From assembly GCA_963803775.1 (NCBI GenBank), contig CAWDNS010000007.1, positions 1,240,001 to 1,304,000 on the forward strand: a DNA stretch of 64,000 nt, in the 5' to 3' direction. The stretch's first letter is position 1, and each line of letters opens with the position of its first letter. A program made the translations under genes and the position numbers. Below are positions 17,347 through 25,434 of this stretch, piece by piece. A model generated the notes under the pieces. That model ran no database searches and had not been told where the DNA came from. It was given only the letters and a program-made list of their open reading frames with translations. This DNA comes from JABCZH01 sp963803775 (lineage in GTDB: Bacteria; Acidobacteriota; Terriglobia; Terriglobales; Acidobacteriaceae).

Positions 17347-17703
17347 ATGAATCTTGATTCGATTCGCAAGTATTGTCTCTCTTTCCCTCAGGCCACGGAA
17401 AACCTGCAATGGGGCGAGGACCTGTGCTTTAAGGTGGCGGGGAAGATCTTTACTGTCGTGAGTCTGGGATCGGTGCCGCAGAGTCTGTGTTTCAAGTGCA
17501 GCCCGGAGAAGTTTGCCGAGTTATGCGAGCAGGAAGGCATTTGCCCAGCCCCGTATGTGGGACGATACAAGTGGGTGTTGATCGAGCGGTTAAATCTCCT
17601 GCCCGACTCTGAACTGCGAGAACTGATCCGCGATTCCTACGAAATGGTCGCCAGCAAAGCCAAAAGACAGAACAAACCCAATCCCCGCCTTAAAACAAAA
17701 TAA
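17347..17703 (+). CDS. MmcQ/YjbR family protein
   Basis: The 118-residue protein has the MmcQ/YjbR (CyaY-like) signature: RKYCLSFPQATENLQWGEDL, FKVAGKIFTVVSL, LCFKCSPEKFAELCEQ, PAPYVGRYKWVLIE and a final helix with LRELIRDSYEMV. The fold is described as a double-wing DNA-binding-like domain, but the function is not established. It is a short stand-alone gene with a basic, lysine-rich tail. Confidence 0.85.
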   Translation: MNLDSIRKYCLSFPQATENLQWGEDLCFKVAGKIFTVVSLGSVPQSLCFKCSPEKFAELCEQEGICPAPYVGRYKWVLIERLNLLPDSELRELIRDSYEMVASKAKRQNKPNPRLKTK

Positions 17704-17728
17704 GATTCACAATCTTGGACTGTCCCCA

Positions 17729-17756
17729 GTGCTCCTCTGTGCCATCTGTGGTTCAT
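17729..17756. repeat. CTCTGTG-type intergenic repeat, copy 6
   Basis: GCTCCTCTGTGCCATCTGTG followed by GTTCA is a right-arm-only copy, 80 nt upstream of the ggt start. Confidence 0.55.
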
Positions 17757-17835
17757 TCGTAGTAGCTTTCCACTGATTTGACTCCCTCTCGCCAGCTAGG
17801 CTAGCCTCAAGAGGCTTCACACAACCCTGACCTCC

Positions 17836-19599
17836 ATGCGCCACTCTCGTAACCGATTGATTGTGCTGCTTTTGGCGGCGCTTCTGAGTTGTGCTCCAGG
17901 GCTGCAAGGTTCGTCCGTCCGTCCCGTACATGCACGGCACGCGATTGTAGCAAGCGTTCACGAACTAGCTTCAAGAGCCGGTGTAGACATCATGCAAGCG
18001 GGAGGAAACGCCGTAGACGCAGCGGTAGCTACCGGTTTCGCGCTCGCCGTGGTGCATCCTGAAGCAGGCAATCTGGGCGGCGGCGGGTTCATGTTAATCC
18101 GCATGGCCGATGGCGCCACCCACTTCATCGACTATCGTGAAAAAGCGCCTTCCGCGGCCACTGCCAACATGTATCTGGATGCACAGGGCAAAGTTATCGG
18201 AGACGCCAGCGTAGTGGGTTATAAAGCAATTGGTGTACCAGGGTCCGTCGCGGGCATGGTTTTCGCCGAAAAGAAATTCGGCAAGCTGACACTGAAACAA
18301 GTCATCGCTCCGGCCATCAAACTCGCTCGCGAAGGTTTCGCGCTCGCCTGGGAAGATGCGCGTGATCTGCGAGCAGAAGAGAGTTTGGCGACTTTTCCCG
18401 ATTCCCGCCGCATCTTTCAGCGCGACGGCAAATACTACGAGCAGGGAGAGGTTTTTCGCCAACCAGAATTGGCCCGTACCTTGGAGCGAATCGCAGCCGA
18501 TCCCGATGATTTCTATCGCGGAGCCATGGCGCGCGAACTGGCCACCTTCATACAAAATGGCGGAGGACTCATCACTGCCGAAGATCTCGCCAAGTATGAA
18601 GTGAAGGAACGCGAGCCCGTCCGCGGCAGTTATCGGGGATACGACATCATCAGTGCACCACCGCCGTCCGCCGGTGGAACCACGCTGCTCGAGATACTCA
18701 ACATTCTTGAAGGTTACGATCTCGCGAGGCTGGGTAATCGCTCTTCACAATCCATCCAACTGACCGTCGAAGCTTTCCGCCGGGCATACTTCGACAAATC
18801 AGAGTTCATGGGAGACCCAGATTTTTCGCGCATTCCAGTGGCCCAGCTCATCGACAAAAAATACGGCGCTGCCTGGCGCGAATCCATTGACCCCGCGCAC
18901 GCTACTCCCAGTAAGGACCTGAAGCGTCCGGCCATCTTCAGCGAACTCGAGCAGTACGCCCAGCAGAACCCTCTACCCATGGCAGTCCGCGAGCCTGACC
19001 ACACCACTCATTACTCGGTCGTGGACTCTGAAGGCAATGCCGTTTCCGTGACTACAACCTTAAATGACAGTTTCGGATCGCGCGTTACGGCTGGAAATCT
19101 GGGCTTCCTGCTGAATGACGAAATGGATGATTTCGCCGCCAAGCCGGGAGTGCCGAATCTGTACGGGCTAGTCCAGGGCTCGGCTAATTCTATCGGTCCC
19201 GGCAAACGGCCATTGTCCTCGATGACTCCGACCATAGTGCTCAAGGATGGCAAACTATTTCTGGTGCTGGGCTCGCCCGGCGGAGCACGCATCCCCACTA
19301 CCGTTGCGAATATCCTGATGGCAGTGGTGGATTATGGTATGAACATTCAGGAGGCGGTGAACGCGCCTCGCTTTCACAATCAGTGGTTGCCCGACCAGGT
19401 GAGCGTGGAGCAGTGGTTCTCTCCGGATGCGATAAAGTCACTGAAGCAGATGGGGCATAAAATCGAGATCGGCGAGACAGTAAAGGGAGAATGGACGCCC
19501 TATTGGAGTGATGGCGAGTGCATCGCGATTGATCTCGCGAGTGGCGAACGTTTAGGCGCTAGCGATGGCAGACATAACGGAATACCGGTTGGATATTAA
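17836..19599 (+). CDS. ggt: Gamma-glutamyltransferase
   Basis: The 587-residue precursor has a signal peptide (about 1-25) and should act in the periplasm, transferring or hydrolysing the gamma-glutamyl group of glutathione. GGT is autocleaved at a Thr that becomes the nucleophile; here it is Thr390 in DHTTHYSVVDSEGNAVSV. Other family marks are AGGNAVDAAVATGFAL, NLGGGGFMLI, YREKAP, LLNDEMDDF and SSMTPTIV...GSPGGARIP. Length and order match bacterial GGTs. The next gene begins at the base right after its stop. Confidence 0.95.
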   Translation: MRHSRNRLIVLLLAALLSCAPGLQGSSVRPVHARHAIVASVHELASRAGVDIMQAGGNAVDAAVATGFALAVVHPEAGNLGGGGFMLIRMADGATHFIDYREKAPSAATANMYLDAQGKVIGDASVVGYKAIGVPGSVAGMVFAEKKFGKLTLKQVIAPAIKLAREGFALAWEDARDLRAEESLATFPDSRRIFQRDGKYYEQGEVFRQPELARTLERIAADPDDFYRGAMARELATFIQNGGGLITAEDLAKYEVKEREPVRGSYRGYDIISAPPPSAGGTTLLEILNILEGYDLARLGNRSSQSIQLTVEAFRRAYFDKSEFMGDPDFSRIPVAQLIDKKYGAAWRESIDPAHATPSKDLKRPAIFSELEQYAQQNPLPMAVREPDHTTHYSVVDSEGNAVSVTTTLNDSFGSRVTAGNLGFLLNDEMDDFAAKPGVPNLYGLVQGSANSIGPGKRPLSSMTPTIVLKDGKLFLVLGSPGGARIPTTVANILMAVVDYGMNIQEAVNAPRFHNQWLPDQVSVEQWFSPDAIKSLKQMGHKIEIGETVKGEWTPYWSDGECIAIDLASGERLGASDGRHNGIPVGY

Positions 19600-20421
19600 A
19601 TGTTGAGAGCAATTTCTACATTTATTCACGTCAAAGAACGGCTTCACCCCGGGCTGCTCGACAGCTTGGTGCGGGGCGGGGCGCAGTCGATCGAGATTTT
19701 TGCCGCGCGCCAGCACCTCGATTATGCCAATCGCAAGCAGCACGTGCGCGAAATCGCAGATTGGTTTCGCAGCACCACGATTCCGTTGAATTCTGTCCAC
19801 GCGCCGCTTTATTCCGACTACGAGTGGGGACGCGCCGGATCACCGCCCCTCAACCTCGCTGCCATCGACCGCGCGGCCCGGGTCGAGGCCATGGACGAGA
19901 TCAAGCGCGCTCTGGAACTCGCCGAGCAGATCCCCTTCCGTTTTCTGGTGCAGCACATCGGTATTGCCGGGGAATCGTTTGACGACCGCAAGTTCGACGC
20001 GGCCATGACCTCGGTCGAACATCTGCGCGCGTTCGCCAAACCGTTGGGAGTGAACATTCTTATCGAAAATATTCCCAACGAACTCAGCACGCCGGAGAGG
20101 CTGGTAGAGTTCATTCGTTCGGCGCACTTTGAAGACGTTGGCATATGCTTTGACTGCGGCCATGCTCATCTAATGAGCGATGTACCCCAGGCATTTGAAA
20201 CTTTGAAGAATCACATTCGCTCAACCCACGTTCACGACAACGCTCGCGACCGCGACTCGCATCTGTGGCCGGGCGACGGGTCCATCGATTGGAAGCAGAC
20301 CATGGAACTGCTGCGCGCCGCGCCGCACCAGCCGCCATTGCTGCTGGAGATCGAAGGCGAAGAGAAAATCAACCCAGTCGAAAGAATGGCCGGAGCGTTT
20401 AAGAAGCTGGAAGAGATTTAG
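19600..20421 (+). CDS. Sugar phosphate isomerase/epimerase (xylose isomerase-like TIM barrel)
   Basis: The 273-residue protein is an AP-endonuclease-2/xylose-isomerase-like barrel. Metal-site segments are visible: IEIFAARQHLDY, NSVHAPLYSDY, LVQHIG, ILIENIPNE, VGICFDCGHAHL, STHVHDN and LLLEIEGE. The fold covers sugar isomerases, epimerases and endonuclease IV; the exact substrate cannot be read. The ATG abuts the ggt stop without a spacer, so translation is probably coupled to ggt. Confidence 0.83.
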   Translation: MLRAISTFIHVKERLHPGLLDSLVRGGAQSIEIFAARQHLDYANRKQHVREIADWFRSTTIPLNSVHAPLYSDYEWGRAGSPPLNLAAIDRAARVEAMDEIKRALELAEQIPFRFLVQHIGIAGESFDDRKFDAAMTSVEHLRAFAKPLGVNILIENIPNELSTPERLVEFIRSAHFEDVGICFDCGHAHLMSDVPQAFETLKNHIRSTHVHDNARDRDSHLWPGDGSIDWKQTMELLRAAPHQPPLLLEIEGEEKINPVERMAGAFKKLEEI

Positions 20422-20484
20422 CCGCATGGCAGGTTGAGAATATTTCTTTTCACTGCGCTCTCGGCGGTAAAAGAGTTTGATCCT

Positions 20485-21810
20485 ATGTTATCACCCGTTA
20501 CTACGATCGCTGAAATCGGCAAGCACGAAGGCCAGACAATCACCATCCGCGGCTGGCTCTATAATCTGCGTGAAAGCGGCAAGCTTCTTTTTCCGCAATT
20601 CCGCGACGGCTCCGGCGTCATTCAGGGGGTTGTTCCTAAGAACGCAGTTCCTCCAGAAGTATTCGATGCGGTGAAGGGCTTGACCCAGGAATCGAGCGTG
20701 ATTGTCGAAGGTAAGCCTCGCGCCGACAAGCGCGCACCCGGCGGATTCGAGTTGGACGTCCTAAACGTCCAGGTAGTCCAGCGAGTATCGGAAACCGATC
20801 CCTATCCCATTTCGCTGAAAGAGCACGGTGTCGATTTTCTGATGGAGCATCGCCATCTCTGGGTGCGCACGCCGCGCCAGGCAGCCATCTTGCGCGTACG
20901 TGCCGAGATCATTAAAGCTGCACGCGACTTTTTCGACGATCAGGGCTTCACCCTTACCGATCCGCCGATTCTCACGCCCGCTGCTTGCGAAGGCACCAGT
21001 ACCCTGTTCCCGGTCGATTATTTTGATGAAGAAGCTTTTCTCACTCAATCTGGCCAGCTTTATATCGAAGCGACCGCAGCGGCCCTGGGCAAGGTGTATT
21101 CCTTTGGACCCACGTTTCGCGCCGAGAAATCCAAAACTCGCCGACACCTAACTGAGTTTTGGATGGTCGAGCCCGAGGTCGCCTTCGCCGAGCTCAATGA
21201 CATCATGGACCTAGCCGAGCGGCTGCTCAGTTTCCTCGTAAAGCGCTGCCTGGAGAAACGCCGCGCCGACCTGACCGTCATTGGCCGTGACATTTTGAAA
21301 TTAGAGAAGATAGAAATCCCGTTCCCGCGCATCACCTACGATGAAGCGGTCAAAATGTTGCAAGAAGCCCATGCCAAGGGTGCTTTGGAAAACAAATTCG
21401 AGTGGGGCGGAGACCTCGGTTCACCCGATGAAACCTACATCTCTTCGCAATTCGATCAGCCGGTGATGGTTCATCGTTATCCGGCCAAAGTGAAGGCGTT
21501 CTACATGGAGCCTGACCCTCAGCGACCAGAGTTGGCCTTGTGCGTGGATGTGCTCGCCCCCGAAGGCTACGGCGAAATCATCGGCGGCTCTCAGCGTATG
21601 GCGTCCTACGATCTGCTGGTAAAACGCATTCACGAGCATGGCCTGCCGGAAGAAGCTTTCAAGTGGTATCTGGATTTACGCAAGTTTGGCAGCGTCCCGC
21701 ACTCAGGATTCGGCATGGGAATCGAGCGTGCCGTGGCTTGGATATGTGGCCTGGAACACGTGCGAGAGACCATTCCGTTCCCAAGAATGTTGCACAGACT
21801 TTATCCGTAA
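20485..21810 (+). CDS. asnS: Asparaginyl-tRNA synthetase
   Basis: From ATG 20485 (MLSPVTTIAEIG) the protein has 441 residues; an upstream TTG at 20434 would add 17 residues without family character. It has the N-terminal OB anticodon-binding domain (RGWLYNLRESGKLLFPQFRDG) and a class II catalytic core with motif 2 FRAEKSKTRRHLTEFWMVEPE and motif 3 GFGMGIERAVAWICG. The C-terminal sequence RETIPFPRMLHRLYP fits AsnRS rather than AspRS. It charges tRNA-Asn directly. Confidence 0.94.
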   Translation: MLSPVTTIAEIGKHEGQTITIRGWLYNLRESGKLLFPQFRDGSGVIQGVVPKNAVPPEVFDAVKGLTQESSVIVEGKPRADKRAPGGFELDVLNVQVVQRVSETDPYPISLKEHGVDFLMEHRHLWVRTPRQAAILRVRAEIIKAARDFFDDQGFTLTDPPILTPAACEGTSTLFPVDYFDEEAFLTQSGQLYIEATAAALGKVYSFGPTFRAEKSKTRRHLTEFWMVEPEVAFAELNDIMDLAERLLSFLVKRCLEKRRADLTVIGRDILKLEKIEIPFPRITYDEAVKMLQEAHAKGALENKFEWGGDLGSPDETYISSQFDQPVMVHRYPAKVKAFYMEPDPQRPELALCVDVLAPEGYGEIIGGSQRMASYDLLVKRIHEHGLPEEAFKWYLDLRKFGSVPHSGFGMGIERAVAWICGLEHVRETIPFPRMLHRLYP

Positions 21811-21815
21811 TCGCG

Positions 21816-21899
21816 AACCACAGGGGGCACAGAGGAACACAGAGCAATTGCCGTCAAACAAGCAGTGAACCTCTGTGTTCCCCCGTGTCCTCTGTGGTT
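21816..21899. repeat. CTCTGTG-type inverted repeat, copy 7 (long hairpin)
   Basis: The left arm at 21816-21844 (starts AACCACAGGGGGCACAGAGG) and the right arm at 21871-21899 (ends TCCTCTGTGGTT) are 29 nt each and match at 25 of 29 positions as an inverted repeat, around a 26-nt loop. Two of the four differences would still pair as G-U in RNA. It starts 5 nt after the asnS stop and ends 13 nt before the arginase ATG. It could terminate or process the asnS transcript or fold in the arginase leader. Confidence 0.8.
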
Positions 21900-21912
21900 A
21901 AGCCCTAAACTT

Positions 21913-22854
21913 ATGACTACTAACGCATCCTCTTCCAATATCACTCCCAAAAAAATACGGGTAATCGGCGTCCCCCTAGACCTAGGCCAGTCCCGCCGTG
22001 GCGTTGATATGGGCCCATCTGCCGTCCGCGTGGCCGGCCTCGAAGCGCGACTCGAAGCTCTCGGCCACATCGTGGAAGACGGCGGTAACGTGGCCGTCGC
22101 CATCCCCGAGCAGAAAAAAGAAGGCGACCCTCACGCCAAATATCTGAAGGAAATCACCGCCACTTGCACCAAGCACGCTGAGCTCGTCCTGAAAACCCTC
22201 GAAGCCGGAAAGATCCCGCTCTCGCTTGGCGGCGATCATTCTATGGCTGTCGGCAGCGTTGCCGGTGTGGCGGAGTTCTATCGCAAACAAAACCAGAAAA
22301 TCGGCCTCATCTGGATCGACGCCCACACCGACATCAACACTCCTGACAGCTCTCCCAGTGGCAACGTGCATGGCATGCCGCTCGCGGCGATCATGGGTCT
22401 GGGCCCGCCCGAACTGGCCAATATCCTGAACTTCTCGCCCAAAGTGAAGCCGGAGAACTGCGTTCTGGTGGGAGTCCGTGACATCGACGCCATCGAAAAG
22501 GAGAATGTCCGCCGCGCCGGCATCGGAGTATTCACCATGCGCGATATCGACGAGCGCGGCATGCGTACCGTGATTGAAGAAGCCTTGCGCATGGCCGGAC
22601 GTGGCACCGCGGGCTACCACGTCTCACTCGACATGGACTGGATCGATCCCGAAGATGCGCCCGGCGTCGGTACCCCCGTCCGTGGCGGCGCTACCTACCG
22701 CGAGGCCCACCTGGCCATGGAGATCATCGCCGATCACGGCCGCATGCTGAGTTTCGAGATCGTGGAAGTGAATCCGGTGATCGACGAACACAACCGTACC
22801 GCCGACCTGGCAGTGGAGTTGGCACTCTCTGCCTTCGGCAAGAAGATCCTGTGA
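21913..22854 (+). CDS. rocF: Arginase
   Basis: The 313-residue enzyme hydrolyses arginine to ornithine and urea with two manganese ions. The start at ATG 21913 gives MTTNASSSN before the first conserved strand, IRVIGVPLDLGQSRRGVDMGP. Metal ligands are His109 (GGDHSM), Asp136, His138 and Asp140 (WIDAHTDIN), and Asp240 and Asp242 (SLDMDWIDP). NVHGMPLA and DPEDAPGVGTPVRGG are specific for arginase rather than agmatinase. Its leader contains the CTCTGTG hairpin. Confidence 0.93.
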   Translation: MTTNASSSNITPKKIRVIGVPLDLGQSRRGVDMGPSAVRVAGLEARLEALGHIVEDGGNVAVAIPEQKKEGDPHAKYLKEITATCTKHAELVLKTLEAGKIPLSLGGDHSMAVGSVAGVAEFYRKQNQKIGLIWIDAHTDINTPDSSPSGNVHGMPLAAIMGLGPPELANILNFSPKVKPENCVLVGVRDIDAIEKENVRRAGIGVFTMRDIDERGMRTVIEEALRMAGRGTAGYHVSLDMDWIDPEDAPGVGTPVRGGATYREAHLAMEIIADHGRMLSFEIVEVNPVIDEHNRTADLAVELALSAFGKKIL

Positions 22855-22921
22855 TCGTGCGTGACGGACCGGCGGAGTTGTAGCTCCACCGCTTCTCCCC
22901 AAATGCGCTACCCTTTCTGGC

Positions 22922-25429
22922 ATGCAGCTCCGCGCGCTGACCGACTACCCGTCTCACTTTCTCAGCCGAGCGCACGAGACTGCCTACGTTCAGCCCCACG
23001 GATACCGCAGTGAGCGTTGGTCCTATCGGCAGGTCGCGGAAGCCGCTTTTCGCTTTTCCCGCGAACTCGACGCGCGCGGCATCGGCAAGGGCGACCGCAT
23101 TTTCCTCTGGGGACCGAATTCCGCCGAATGGGTCGCAGTTTTCTGGGGATGCGTACTTCGCGGGGTCGTCGTCGTCCCACTCGATGACATCGCCACGCCC
23201 GATTTCTTCCTCCGCGTGCACCAGCAGGTCAGCGCCAAACTTCTGGTTGCTTCGCATGCCCATCCACAGTACTCGATTCCCACGCTCGCACTCGAAGGTT
23301 TGTCGGAAGCCCTTACCCCGCAATCATCTTCTCCGTTCGCACCAGCCGAACTGGCTCCCACAGACATTCTGGAAATAGTCTTCACCTCCGGCACCACAGC
23401 CGAGCCCAAGGGCGTTGTCATCTCCCACGGCAATGTCCTGGCCAATCTCACGCCCCTTGAGGCTGAGATTCGCAATTACCTCAAGTACGAACGCCTCGTT
23501 CATCCTGTGCGTTTCCTGAACTTGCTGCCACTGAGCCACGTCTTCGGGCAATTTCTTGGAATGTTTCTTCCTCCATTATTAGCTGGCACGGTGGTATTTC
23601 AGGAAACCCTTAAGCCCTCCGACGTGATTCGCACCATCCGCCGCGAACGCGTTTCAGTTCTGGTAACGGTTCCCCGAGTGCTGCAGTCATTAAAAGAGAA
23701 GGTCGAGCGTGATCTCTCCGACGACCGTCTTCTCGAACAGTTTCAAACCGCATTTCACGAGTCCAGGACCAAACATTTCCTGCGCCGCTGGTGGATCTTT
23801 CGCCACATCCGCCGCCAATTCGGATGGAAATTCTGGGCTTTCATTTCCGGCGGCGCCACGCTTGACCGCCCCACCGAAGAATTCTGGGACCGCTTGGGCT
23901 ACGCCGTGATTCAGGGCTATGGCTTGACCGAAACCACGTCACTCATCAGCGTCAATCACCCTTTCCGGCTGGGCAAAGGATCCATCGGAAAAGTGCTTAA
24001 CGGACGTGAAGTCAAACTGGCGGAGGACGGCGAAATCCTGGTGCGAGGCGGCGGAGTCGCCTCCGGCTACTGGGACGTCAATGCCCTCCAACCCGTTAGT
24101 GACGAACAAGGCTGGTACCGCACCGGCGATGTCGGAGAACTCGACGCCACTGGCAATCTCTATTTCAAAGGCCGAAAAAAAGAAGTCATCGTCACCCCCG
24201 CCGGCATGAATGTTTATCCCGAAGACCTCGAAGCCGCATTGCGCCGCCAGCCCGGAGTTAAAGACGCCATGGTCGTTGCCATGCCTCGCGACGGAAACGC
24301 CGAACCCTGCGCTGTGCTCATTCTGAAGCTCGGAGACAACCGTCCCGAAACAATTGTTGCAGCCGCCAACCAATCCCTCGCCGGGTACCAGCACATGCGT
24401 ACATGGTTCCTCTGGCCCGAAGACGATTTCCCACGCACCTCCACGCAAAAGCCTCGCAGGAACCTGGTTCAGCAAATCGTGCAAGCTCAACAATCAGGCC
24501 AGAAGACGTCCACCAACTCACTAGCAGAACTGATCAGCCACATTACCGGACGCACTCCCGCGGATCTTTCAGCCAATGCTGACCTCGAATCCGACCTGAA
24601 CCTCAGTTCCCTGGATCGCGTGGAACTTTTGAGCGCCCTCGAAGATCGCTATCAGGCTGATCTCAGCGAGACTCGTTTTGCCGCGCTGAAAACCGTTGGT
24701 GATTTGCAACGCATGTTGCAAGGCGAAATCGCGCCTCGTGCGCAATTCCACTATCCCCGCTGGACGTTGCGCTGGCCCACGACCTGGATTCGTCTCATAG
24801 TGCATTATCTGCTGCTACGTCCCGCGATCTTCCTGCTGGGATGGCCGCACATCGAAGGCCGAGAAAGGCTGCGCGGAGTTCGCGGCCCGGTGCTGGTAAT
24901 TTGCAATCACATCGGGGATGTTGACCCTGGCTTCGTGCTGACCGTGTTGCCCGCCCGCCTCCGTCACAGGCTCGCCATTGCCACCGGCGGTGAAGCTCTC
25001 GAAATCCTGCGGACCCCGTCTGCCGGCCGCAACTTCGCAGGCCGCGTTTACGATCGGGTGAAATGGGTCCTGGGAGTGTCCTTACTCAACTTGTTTCCAC
25101 TGCCCCGCGAAGCCGGCTTCCGCGAGAGTTTCGCCTACGCAGGCGAGTGTGTTGACCGTGGGTACAGCATTTTGGTATTTCCCGAAGGCCGCCACACCAT
25201 TGACGGCAAGTTGCGGCCATTCCGCTCGGGCGTCGGTCTGCTGGCAAACAACCTGCGTATCCCAATAATTCCCGTGCGCATTGATGGATTATTTGAGATC
25301 AAACAGGCGGGAAGAAGATTTGCCTGGCCACACCAGGTGCGAGTAAAGCTGGGTGCACCCGTTCAAATGAGAGCGACAGATCCCGAGGACATTGCGCGTG
25401 AACTCCAGGAAGTCATCGCGGCCTTGTGA
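22922..25429 (+). CDS. Fused AMP-binding acyl-activating enzyme - acyl carrier domain - PlsC acyltransferase
   Basis: The 835-residue protein has three parts. First, an adenylating enzyme (about 1-510) with FTSGTTAEPKGVVISHGN, GYGLTETTS and the K-loop GRKKEVIVTPAGMNVYPEDL. Second, a phosphopantetheine carrier domain (about 525-595) whose attachment serine lies in LNLSSLDRVEL. Third, a PlsC acyltransferase (about 620-835) with the HX4D motif in CNHIGDVDPGF near residue 663 and FPEGRHTIDGKLRPF. It could activate a fatty acid, load it on its own carrier and transfer it to lysophospholipid. This recalls E. coli Aas but in a different order, and no MFS flippase domain is seen. It stands alone after arginase. 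Confidence 0.88.
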   Translation: MQLRALTDYPSHFLSRAHETAYVQPHGYRSERWSYRQVAEAAFRFSRELDARGIGKGDRIFLWGPNSAEWVAVFWGCVLRGVVVVPLDDIATPDFFLRVHQQVSAKLLVASHAHPQYSIPTLALEGLSEALTPQSSSPFAPAELAPTDILEIVFTSGTTAEPKGVVISHGNVLANLTPLEAEIRNYLKYERLVHPVRFLNLLPLSHVFGQFLGMFLPPLLAGTVVFQETLKPSDVIRTIRRERVSVLVTVPRVLQSLKEKVERDLSDDRLLEQFQTAFHESRTKHFLRRWWIFRHIRRQFGWKFWAFISGGATLDRPTEEFWDRLGYAVIQGYGLTETTSLISVNHPFRLGKGSIGKVLNGREVKLAEDGEILVRGGGVASGYWDVNALQPVSDEQGWYRTGDVGELDATGNLYFKGRKKEVIVTPAGMNVYPEDLEAALRRQPGVKDAMVVAMPRDGNAEPCAVLILKLGDNRPETIVAAANQSLAGYQHMRTWFLWPEDDFPRTSTQKPRRNLVQQIVQAQQSGQKTSTNSLAELISHITGRTPADLSANADLESDLNLSSLDRVELLSALEDRYQADLSETRFAALKTVGDLQRMLQGEIAPRAQFHYPRWTLRWPTTWIRLIVHYLLLRPAIFLLGWPHIEGRERLRGVRGPVLVICNHIGDVDPGFVLTVLPARLRHRLAIATGGEALEILRTPSAGRNFAGRVYDRVKWVLGVSLLNLFPLPREAGFRESFAYAGECVDRGYSILVFPEGRHTIDGKLRPFRSGVGLLANNLRIPIIPVRIDGLFEIKQAGRRFAWPHQVRVKLGAPVQMRATDPEDIARELQEVIAAL

Positions 25430-25434
25430 GCCGA

